DNA from: Pedobacter cryoconitis
GTDB taxonomy: Bacteria; Bacteroidota; Bacteroidia; Sphingobacteriales; Sphingobacteriaceae
Length of the DNA stretch: 64,000 nucleotides
Reading direction: 5' to 3'
NCBI RefSeq assembly: GCF_014200605.1
Contig: NZ_JACHCE010000003.1
Location: 372,001 to 436,000 of the forward strand
A program made the position numbers and the translations under genes. Below the pieces are notes generated by a model. The model was not told the DNA's origin. It saw only the letters and a program-made list of their open reading frames with translations, and did no database searches. This document shows positions 17,102 to 26,900 of the stretch, one piece after another. Position 1 is the stretch's first letter; each line of letters opens with the position of its first letter.

Positions 17102-18013
17102 TTATCTCCTTTGATCTTTTAACAGGTTAATCTTAAGATTGATCTCAAAATCACCTCCGGTACGCTGACGCTCTCCTGCCAGCTGACTTGTATAAAATCC
17201 CTGGATAAAAAAGTTCTCATAATTTAACCCTACCCCAAATGTAGAGCTCTTATCACTATGGTACATACCAAGAAAAGAAATCAGGTTATTTTGCATTTTA
17301 AGGTTCGTTCCGATATCCCAGATATTATCGATATCCTTCGCTCCCCTGAAACTGATTTTTGGTTCGATAGATACCACATCAAGCGTAGTCCCTATTTTAT
17401 AGGACATGGCAACAAGATAAGTAGATCCGTCAACGGTATTCATCTGATCCTTTTTAAAGAACTTTTTCAGATTAGGCAATGCACCCTGTAAGGTCAGCCG
17501 TTCTGTAGTATAAGCCATCCCAAAATCTCCATCCACATAGCTTTTACGCTGATTATATTTAGCAGCTGCAATATCATCCGGAGTGGCAATGATACTCTGT
17601 TCATCCAGACGTTCTTTCATAGCGCCAAGCGAGATCCCAAAATGCAGTGCTGTATTATCCAAATTCAGCGGTAAGTGGTAAGCATAGGTTCCCATCACAC
17701 GTGTACGGCCAATCAATCCTGCCTTATCATTGTATACATTAAAACCAACACCTACTTTATCCAGTACACGATAGTCGCCACTGACAGCCATTGTCACCGG
17801 AGAACCAGGTATAGCCCTCCATTGGTTCCGGTAACTCATATTGATATTCATGCCCTCATCCATCCCCGCAAAAGCCGGGTTACTGATATACTGGTTCTCA
17901 TAATACTGCGTTCCGAGCGGCCTTATTTGTGCGCAGGTCTGCTGCATACCTATGCATACACAGCCTATCATCAAAACCATCAGCAGCACTTTTTGAAGTA
18001 TAAATTTTATCAT
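17102..18013 (-). CDS. PorP/SprF-family outer membrane protein (T9SS-associated)
   Basis: This 303-aa protein has a signal peptide (residues 1-29, ending TCAQ). The family pattern is clear: YENQYISNPAFAGMDEGMNINMSYRNQW, then GSPVTMAVSGDYRV and VGVGFNVYNDKAGLIGRT. A barrel follows and ends in INLKINLL. In gliding Bacteroidota, SprF-type proteins are needed to export and anchor adhesins with type-B T9SS C-terminal domains and are usually encoded next to them. Here the preceding gene (14 bp away) encodes exactly such a domain. It is the last gene of the long surface-protein operon, and its end almost touches the convergent kinase gene. Confidence 0.9.
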   Translation of the reverse strand: MIKFILQKVLLMVLMIGCVCIGMQQTCAQIRPLGTQYYENQYISNPAFAGMDEGMNINMSYRNQWRAIPGSPVTMAVSGDYRVLDKVGVGFNVYNDKAGLIGRTRVMGTYAYHLPLNLDNTALHFGISLGAMKERLDEQSIIATPDDIAAAKYNQRKSYVDGDFGMAYTTERLTLQGALPNLKKFFKKDQMNTVDGSTYLVAMSYKIGTTLDVVSIEPKISFRGAKDIDNIWDIGTNLKMQNNLISFLGMYHSDKSSTFGVGLNYENFFIQGFYTSQLAGERQRTGGDFEINLKINLLKDQRR

Positions 18014-18027
18014 CTCTTATTTATAAA

Positions 18028-18789
18028 TTATTGTTCTTTCACTATCGTAATAAACCCTGTTTTCTTAGCTTTTCCTGAATCGAAATAAAGGATATAGTAA
18101 TAAGTATCCTCTGGTAAAGGATTACCATTAAATTGTCCGTCCCAGGTATTGTCATAGCCAATTTTAGAAAACACAACCCTTCCTTCCCTGTCGAAAATCT
18201 TCAGCTCATTGTTTGGGTACTGAAGTATATTTTTAACTATCCAGACATCATTGACCCCATCTCCATTAGGTGTAATCATGTTATTCGCTTCTATGTCTTT
18301 ATACATGACAGTACTGGACGAGATCATGCTCACTGCATTCAAATCAGCAAAAACAATAGGTTTAGTAAAGAGCTGTCCAACGTAATGCTCCTTTTCGGAA
18401 GAAACACTCTCCTGAACCAGCGTATAATCCTTATAATTAGTACTGGTTACTTTAGAATGCGCTAATACCAGATCTTTTGCTTCATTCCCGTTCAACTCGA
18501 TATCCTGAAAACTTAGCGCAACTTCTCCTTCAAAGGTGACAGGTTTGCTAAATCTGTACATCCGCTGAATACTATTGAATCTTGGCCAGATTACAACAGC
18601 AGGGCTCATCATGACTTTAAGGTTGTTCAAACCCCAGTCTTTAGCAGGTACAAGCGTTAATCCGTCAGTACTGAATACCGTCCCGTTTTGAATAAACAAG
18701 CCGTCAGAACCTACGCTAAGCTGTGCCTTTAAAGACTGGCTGCCAAATAACAGCAGACCTGCGGCAATGGATACAATTATCTTTTTCAT
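18028..18789 (-). CDS. Secreted protein with type-B T9SS (gliding-associated) C-terminal domain
   Basis: This 253-aa protein has a signal peptide ending LKAQ. Residues 24-165 are an unrecognised domain (LFIQNGTVFSTDGLTL...). From residue 169 the sequence NNMITPNGDGVND, then LKIFDREGRVVF, YDNTWDGQFNG and LPEDTYYYILYF match the type-B (gliding motility-associated) sorting domain that targets proteins to type IX secretion. It is small for a carrier of this domain; many are adhesins of thousands of residues. It sits between the TlpA-like gene and the PorP/SprF-like gene. It may be the surface anchor or cap for the giant proteins of the operon, which lack this domain. Confidence 0.9.
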   Translation of the reverse strand: MKKIIVSIAAGLLLFGSQSLKAQLSVGSDGLFIQNGTVFSTDGLTLVPAKDWGLNNLKVMMSPAVVIWPRFNSIQRMYRFSKPVTFEGEVALSFQDIELNGNEAKDLVLAHSKVTSTNYKDYTLVQESVSSEKEHYVGQLFTKPIVFADLNAVSMISSSTVMYKDIEANNMITPNGDGVNDVWIVKNILQYPNNELKIFDREGRVVFSKIGYDNTWDGQFNGNPLPEDTYYYILYFDSGKAKKTGFITIVKEQ

Positions 18790-18814
18790 CTTATCTATTA
18801 TTTATACCTGAAGA

Positions 18815-20254
18815 TTATTTCATAGCTGCCTGAAGCTGTTCTATAGTTTCTGGCTGGGCAACAATTTTATTGGTCTTTGCATCTACCAGAATCAATGTTG
18901 GAGTGGATAACACGAAATATGCACTTGCTTCCGGGCTCCTGATTCCCTGTTCCGCTCTTTTATGTTTGAAAGCAGGCAGGTTAACTTTTGCTTTTTCCCA
19001 TGCAGGGATCTCGGTTTCTGTCTCATCCAGGCTAATCGCAAATACATCCATCATCTCTCTGTTTGCAACTTGCTGATACCAGGGATGCAGTTTATCGAGC
19101 AGTTCTTTACAATGCTGGCATTCTGCCGACCAGAACAGGACTAACTTGTATTTGGCCTCAGTTTTAAACTGATGAAACTGCACTGATTTACCAGAACTCA
19201 GCGTCCAGCTAAAATCAGGGGCAACAGATCCGTTAACCAATGTTTCCATGCCTTTAAGTCTTTGTTCAATTGCTTTTCTTTTGGCTGTCAGGCAAAGCGG
19301 GTCATTCAGATAAGGCTCCAGCATTTTAATTCCTGCAGTCATATTGAAACTTTCAAAACCGTTATAGAAATAGTCTACCATCCATCCGTAAACTAAAGGG
19401 TGACCTTTACGGGCCTGCTCAATTGCTCTCTTTCCTGCCAGTGTAAACAGGGAATCACGCAGCTGCACAGTCGTAGACATTGCCCCATAAATATTTACGT
19501 ATTTATCCATCCAGTCTTTGATATCGGCAGTTTTTAGCACAAGCGGGTTCTTGAAATCCATTCCATCAAAATAGTGTTCAATGACACTATTCATCCTGTC
19601 GGTTTCTGTTCCTTTCCATAAAATCGGAGAGACGTACTGGAAGGCAAAACCATTGCTGATAAACGTAGATTTATGCTGTTCGGTCTGCGATTTTATCCAG
19701 CTGTTATAAGTCAGTCTTCTTTGTTCATATTCTTTAGTGCCCAAAGTGAAAAATGCAGATTCCGGCTGATCATAGTTCATCAGGAAGTTTTGCAATAAGC
19801 CTAATTGTTCTCTCTTTTTTCCATTCTCTTTAGCGAAAGCAACAAATAAAGTATTCTCTATTTCACCCTTTTGAAAATAAGTACTGTCCGGATGGTTGAT
19901 TGCTTTAGGCCGTACCCATAACTCCAGGTTTTGCTGATTAATAAAGATGTGCCTTTCTGAAGGATAAGGATTGCTGGTATCTTTTTCCTGATAGTCGAAA
20001 CGTAAAACAAACTCAGCAGGAAGCTGTGCTTTAGGAATCTGCAGCACCGCTGTTTCTCCGCTTTTAATGCCTGGGTTTTCGGCTATGGTTTTCAGAGAAG
20101 ATCCTGAGATAGATTGTAAAGTAATTTTACTTTTGGATACCCCTGATAAATGTATTTTCAGACTCACATCCTGTCCATTCGCACTGATTCCAAGCAGGCA
20201 TAAAAATGCAATGGATAAAGGCCGCACTGCGTTTTTAAATTGGTTCTTGATCAT
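18815..20254 (-). CDS. TlpA-like thioredoxin-fold protein, exported
   Basis: This 479-aa protein has a signal peptide ending ISANGQ. Residues 28-120 look like the beta-rich N-terminal domain often fused to Bacteroidota thioredoxins. A long helical middle section follows (about 130-340). The C-terminal thioredoxin fold (about 345-478) contains VAPDFSW, LFWSAECQHCKELL with the active-site pair Cys379/Cys382, and the cis-Pro region STPTLILVD. It probably makes or breaks disulfides in the periplasm. It lies within the giant-protein operon, whose FISUMP domains each carry four conserved cysteines, so they may be its substrates. That link is inference. Confidence 0.85.
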   Translation of the reverse strand: MIKNQFKNAVRPLSIAFLCLLGISANGQDVSLKIHLSGVSKSKITLQSISGSSLKTIAENPGIKSGETAVLQIPKAQLPAEFVLRFDYQEKDTSNPYPSERHIFINQQNLELWVRPKAINHPDSTYFQKGEIENTLFVAFAKENGKKREQLGLLQNFLMNYDQPESAFFTLGTKEYEQRRLTYNSWIKSQTEQHKSTFISNGFAFQYVSPILWKGTETDRMNSVIEHYFDGMDFKNPLVLKTADIKDWMDKYVNIYGAMSTTVQLRDSLFTLAGKRAIEQARKGHPLVYGWMVDYFYNGFESFNMTAGIKMLEPYLNDPLCLTAKRKAIEQRLKGMETLVNGSVAPDFSWTLSSGKSVQFHQFKTEAKYKLVLFWSAECQHCKELLDKLHPWYQQVANREMMDVFAISLDETETEIPAWEKAKVNLPAFKHKRAEQGIRSPEASAYFVLSTPTLILVDAKTNKIVAQPETIEQLQAAMK

Positions 20255-20303
20255 TTATATATTTATTATTTAATTATTATTCTTATTTAATTGTTACTGT
20301 TTA

Positions 20304-20908
20304 TTAATCCCGGATACAACGAACCGGCATCGCATAAGCCTTAGCTGAAGAATACATACTGGCAGTTGACCCATTGATATAAGGATAGCGTGCATTATCT
20401 CCATCCTGCGTATTTGACCAGTAATTAATCTGACCGCCAAAAGCACTTTTCGCTGCCGTACTATTGAGCAGGTGACCCGCAGCATGCAGTTTTAATTCGG
20501 TAGCATACCCGCTATTTAAAGTCGCAAATCCATTAGACGGTGCAACCAGGTTCGTATATTCTGTTGCTGTTGGAATTCTCCAGCCTCCGCCAAGCATTAA
20601 TGCACAAGGATCATTAGCTGGCTTCCAGTCTGAGTTCTCTGAAATAGATCCGATCCACGGCGTATTTGGAGTCCGGACACCATTTATAGATTTGAAGCCC
20701 TGTACTTTATTAAACTGCCAGTACCAGCCTGCTGCACCATCTGTAAGGTCAACAGCCGAAGCAGCTTCATTATCTGCCCCTAAATCTTGTGTAATCCAGC
20801 ATTTGGCTGCCCCGGAAAGTATAGAGCTTACAGCATGGTAAGTCACTGTTTTAGTCTCCGGTGAGCCGTTTATGCCGGCTGTATGTGTCACCACAAAAGC
20901 TGGCGGGC
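20304..20908 (-). other. C-terminal FISUMP domain of the 2817-aa protein
   Basis: The domain runs from the cysteine of FRICPPAF to the stop. Landmarks are CWITQDLGAD, WYWQFNKVQGFK, DPCALMLGGGWRIPT and MPVRCIRD, which together give four conserved cysteines. It matches the pattern of the Fibrobacter succinogenes major paralogous domain (FISUMP). The upstream domain boundary is approximate. Confidence 0.8.
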
Positions 20909-23900
20909 AAATTCTAAAGTTCAATGCCTCTTTACTATAACCGGTTCCTAAACTATTAGTAGCGAAAGCCCTGATATAATAAGAAGAACTCTCATTTAAA
21001 CCTGTCAACTGCCCTGTCATTGCACCCGTTCCGGCTCCGGTATGAACCACCTGATCTGCTAAAGTAGGATTTCCGGTTGTATTCCAGACAAAACCTCTGT
21101 CCGTTACTTCCTTACCGCCGCTATTGCCTACATTTGTCTGCGCCACTGCCGAATTAGCGGTCATTGTTACTGCTGGCACAACAACTTTCGCTACCGAAGG
21201 CACACTATAGGTTAGCCCATCACGAACACAGCGCAGCGGGAATCCATAAGTTTTCTGAATAGGCTGTGTAGTGGGCCCGCCACCGGTGGTAAAGTAAGTG
21301 AAGTTCACAGAGCCTGCATCTCTGGAGGTACCTGAATAATAATTACCCTGACTCCCCCTATTCACCAGCCCACCAGAAATGTAATTAATTAATCCTGCGG
21401 CATGTATTTTCAGCACAGACGCAAAAATATCTGCCGGGCCCTTCCAGCCTTTATACGCGTTATTCCATTCTGTTTCTGTAGGGATTCTCCAGCCGGTTGA
21501 CAATAACTGAGCACATGGATCATTGTCTAAACTCCAGTCAACTGTTTCGCTGGTTGCTACCGGCCAGGTGCTTGCAGGTGTACGGGCTCCCTGCGCATCC
21601 ATTTTGTAACCTTGTAAACGGTTAAACTGCCAGTACCAGCCTGATGAAGATTCCGTACCATCTGCTAATGCCGATGCTTGTGTATCAGCCCCCAGATTTT
21701 GGGTAATCCAGCATCTGGCCGCACCAGAAATCTCAGTACTTATTGAATGATAAGTTACTGTTTTGGTAACTGGCGCACCGCTCAAGCCTGCAATATGAGT
21801 TACAGTAAATTCTGCAGGACAGATTTTAAAGCTGATTACCTTCGGACTATATCCTGTACCGGCACTGCTTGTGGCATAAGCAGTAATATAATAAGTTGGC
21901 CCTTCGGCCAGATTTTTTAACACTTCATTAAAACTGCCCGTTCCGGCCCCTATAGTAATTACATTACCCGATTCCAAAGTAGGGTTTCCCGTCGTATTCC
22001 AGATTAATCCACGGGCAGTAACTCCGGCACCTCCATCAAAAGTAATTTCAGCTGTTCCTCTGGCGGTAGTCTGTGTCATTTCTGAAAGTGTAACCAGGCT
22101 CACTACAGGTGGGATCTGAGGTGTATTAAAGGTTTCCAGCTGACCATAACCTGTACCAATACTATTGGTTGCATAAGCCCTGGTATAGTATTTAGTACCT
22201 ACTGCTAAAGGGCTCAGGTTACTGATGAAAACTCCGGTTCCCGTACCATTTAAGGTTTTTGTCGTCAGGCTGACCAGTGGGTCTGTTTTAGTATCCCAAA
22301 CCACGCCTCTGGCAGTTACCGCAGCACCATTATCGGCTATAACTTCGCCTCCGCTCACAGCCGAAGTTGTCAGGATAGCTGTTGCAGGTGTAGTTTTCAG
22401 CGTTGGGACATCAAAGGTGGTAAAGTTCTCCTGGTTACCATAACCCGTACCCACACTATTGGTAGCATAAGCTCTGACATAGTATTTCGTTCCTTTGGTT
22501 AAACCGGTCATACTGCTGGTGAAAGCTGCAGCCCCTGCCCCGTTTACTGTTTTGAACAAGCCATCCACCGTTGGGTTTTCAGTAGTGCCCCAGCAGATTC
22601 CTTTTGCAGTTACCGGAACTCCACCATCATTGCTGATCATACCTCCTGAATTTGCAGAATTCTGGGTAATTGCGCCTGGTTTAGTCGTGATCAGACTGGC
22701 CAGGGCAGGCGTGGTTAAAACTACTGATTTAGCACTGTAACCTGTCCCTATACTGTTTTTACCGTATGCCCATACAAAATATTTAGTTGCAGGCAGTAAA
22801 TTAGTCAGCGTTCCGCTGATTGAAGTTCCCGCAGCACCAACAGACAGGCTGTTGGTAAAATCTACAGGAATTATATCTTCTGTATTCCAGATCAGACCAA
22901 GATCAGTAATCGCAGCACCGCCATCAAAAACTAAATTAGCAAGACCATCTGCACTACTTATTTTTGCATTTGAAATAACCACATTACTCAAAGCAGGTAC
23001 AATTGCAGGAGTAGTAAAAGTCAGTTCATTACCATAAGCAGTGCCAACACTATTAGTCGCAAAAGAGCGGATATAATAGGTTGTACCTGGAATTAATCCG
23101 GCAAATACATTGCTAAACGCCCCTGTACCTGCGGTACCATTAATAATCTTAGTTGGCAGGGCGATAGTTGGCGAACTGGTTAAGCTCCATACAAGCCCCC
23201 TGGTGACTACCGGCATTCCACCATCGTCTATAACATTTCCACCACCCATTGCCGAGAATCCTTCTATAGCACTTACCGGCGCAGTAGTTAAGGCTGGCAG
23301 GGCAACTGGGTTTGTCTGGATAATGATTGGACTTCCATAAGTAATCCCGACACTATTGGTCGCATAGGCTCTTACATAATAAGTAGTTTTCGGTTTTAAA
23401 CCGGTCAGGTTTGCGGTAAAACTTCCTATTCCCTGCGTAAGCAGATCAACGGTTTTAGTAGGCAGATCTACCGTAGGGTTATCATAAGTACTCCATACAA
23501 TTCCACGACTGGTAATTGGTGTGCGGCCATCATCAGTAATCTTACCACCGCTGACTGCTGTCGTCGCCAGAATATTTGTAGCCGGGGTAGTTGCCGTTAA
23601 AGTCGGAACGGTCAAGGTGGTCAATGATTTTTCCAGACCATAAGCAACCCCAATACCATTGACCGCATAGGCCCTGACATAGTAAGTGGTATTTTGTTGC
23701 AAACCGCTCAGATAACTCGTGAAATTTCCATCTCCATAGTCCAGATCACTGGTTTTGGTGATCAAAGAGATTGTCGGATTCTGTGAGGTGTCCCAGACGA
23801 TACCACGTTTGGTAATCAATGCCCCGCCATCTTTGACTATCTCACCGCCACTTGCAGCAGTTGAACCTGTAATTGCGGTTACAATAGTTGTATTCAGCAC

Positions 23901-26900
23901 TGGCGAAGTAGGAAAAATAGCAACGGTGAGCTGATTCCCATAGGCAGTTCCAGCACTATTGGTCGCATAGGCCCGAATATAATAAGTCGCACTTCTTTCC
24001 ATGCGGTTAATGTCACTGATAAAATTCCCGATACCGCTTCCGTCAACAGTTTTATTATTGACAACAGTATCTGGTTTAAAATTAGCTCTCCTGCTCCATA
24101 ACAGACCACGGGCAGTCACTGGGTTTCCTCCATCACTGGTAATCGTTCCACCGCTGCTGATCGAATTTTCTGAAGTTACCACAGGGTCATTTGTCGTAAT
24201 ACTTGCTAAAAGCGGCCCGGTAGTAAAACTGATTTCATTGCCGTAAGCTGTACCAATCTGGTTTACTGCATAGGCTCTGACATAATATTTAGTAACCGGT
24301 TTCAATGCATTTAAGGAACTGGTAAAAACCCCTGCTCCCCCGTCACTTGTTTTAGTTGAAAGACCGATAACCGGACCAGGGCTGGTACTCCAGCAGATCC
24401 CTTGCACCAGGATTGGCGTACCACCAGTCTGACTGATAATGCCACCACTTAAAGCAGTGGTTCCGGTCACTGAAGAAGCTTCAATCGTAGTCAAAACTGC
24501 AAGGTCCGGGGTAGTAAAACTGACCTCATTTCCATATTCAGTACCTACACTGTTGGAGGCATAAGCACGTACATAATAAGTATTGCCCGGAGATAAAGCA
24601 GTGAGCTGCCCCGTAAACTGACCAATACCAGAACCTGTCTGAACTGTTTTATTCGCAGTTACCGCAACCGGATTAAAACCAGGCCGGGTACTCCAGACTA
24701 TACCACGCGTATTTGCAACCGCGCCCCCTTCGTCAGTAATCACCCCACCGCTCAAAGCAGTTGTACCTGTAATTTGCGAAGCGGCCACTGTAGTGAGCAA
24801 ACTTAATCCCGCAGGGTAAGTCGTCAAACTAACCTGCTGCCCGTAAGCGATACCGGCCATTGTGGCTGCATAAGCCCTGATATAATATTTAGTATCTGGT
24901 TTAAGGTCTTTTAACTGGCTGTCAAAACTTCCGGGACCCACCCCGTTACTGGTCACATTCCCGGTAGTGGCATCCGGAACAAAATTGGCTATAGTACTCC
25001 AGACAACGCCTCTTCCGATAACAGGAGAGCCTCCGCTACTGGTAACTGTTCCGCCTGTAACAGCCGAAGTATTGCCTACCAGCGAAGGAGAATTTGTGGT
25101 TAAAACCGCAAAATCAGGGGTAGTAAAACTAATTACATCTCCATAAGAAGTTCCGGCTATACTGACCGCATAGGCACATACATAATAGGTAGTTCCAGGA
25201 ATCAGTTTTTTCAGATAACTGGTAAAAATACCTTTCTCATAACCCGTATCTGCGGTTCTGTTTTTAGTAACCGTATCCGGTTTAAAATCAGAATAAATAC
25301 TCCATACAATCCCCCTGGTGCTAACCAGTGCCCCGCCATTGCTGGTAATTTCTCCACCCGAAGATGCCGTAGTTGCAGTGATATCAGTTCCTCTGGTCGT
25401 GATAATCGTAATTGGAACAGGTGGTTTGGTGGTCAGGCTATCCAGATTTCCATATCCTGTACCCGCAAAATTTGTCGCAAAGGCGCGTATATAATAAGTA
25501 GTAGAACCCATCAGGTCTTTCAATGCTGCAGTAAAATTACCGGAACCTGAACCTGAAATTACATTTTCATCGGCCAGTGTTGGGTTTTTAGAAGTACTCC
25601 AGCAAATACCATTACTTGAGATATAGTTCCCGCCATTGGTGATGATACTGCCGCCACTGGTTGCAGATGTACTTGTGATCGTTGCCGGAATTGGTGTTAA
25701 TGTAGTTAATGAAGGGACATTCGGTGTTCTCAGAACAATCTCGTTACCAAAAACCAGGCCTGCAGCATTAACCGCATAAGCACGTACATAATAAGTAGTA
25801 CCGGGCAATAAACCTTTCAGTTCACTGGTAAAATCCCCTGTGTTTTTCTGAATTGTTTTCTGCTTTGTTGCCGTGTCGGGCCGGAATCCTGAGATCGTAC
25901 TCCATACAATTCCATTAACCGTGAATAATGCACCTCCGTTACTGATTACTTTTGCCCCGCCAGATGCGCTGGTCCCGGTAATCTCTGTAGCTTCCAATGT
26001 TCTGATCACAGGGATGACAGGTGGCCCGGTAGTAAAGCTAATCTCATTTCCATAGGCGGTACCAGCATTGTTAACCGCATAGGCGCGCACATAATAAACT
26101 GTGTTACCCAATAACCCTGACACGGTATGAATAAAAGTCCCTATCCCTGTTCCGCTTTCAGTTTTTGTTGCTAAATCTGTGGTTGGATTTGGTACAGTAC
26201 TCCAGATGATCCCGCTTTTAGTTACTTTATCACCTCCATCACTAAAAATATCTCCTCCGCTTACCGCTGCTGTACTGCTCACGCTACTTGCTGTTGTTGT
26301 AATCAATGAAGGGATAGTAAATGTTTTAAAAATCTCCTGTTCTCCAAATACCACCCCTACACTGTTAACTGCATAGGCTCTTACATAATAAGTTTTATTG
26401 GGTGCCAGTCCTGTGATTGTACTATTGAATTTTCCTTCCCCGCCTGCTTCCTGTGTTTTGGTGGACATCGAAAGACTGGGGTTAAAATCAGCCGTTAAAC
26501 TCCAAACCACACCCCTTAGATTAATTTCAGCACCTCCGGTTTCTGTGACCTCACCACCGCCGGTAGCATTAGCGCCTAAAGTTGCCAGAACCGGCGAAGT
26601 CACGACTGTTGGTTTTTCTGGCGGCCCGGTTACAAAGGAAGTCATATGACCATAACTTATCCCTGCGTTATTAATCGCATAAGCTCTGATATAATATTTA
26701 GTGTTCCCCAGCAAACCTTTTATCCAGCTTACAAAAGTTCCGCTTCCTGCTCCGTTACTGGTATGCGCATCAGCTACTGAAGGATTATTTAATGTACTCC
26801 AGCAAACCCCACGGGTATGTACAGGCATTCTGCCATCATCAGTAATTTCACCACCACTGGTAGCCGATGTATTTTTAATCAGGGCAGCCGCAGTTGTACT

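Noticed and set aside
18028..18789. Gliding machinery gene proper
   Set aside because: The label 'gliding motility-associated' refers to the sorting domain; no gld or spr motor genes are present, so gliding cannot be claimed.
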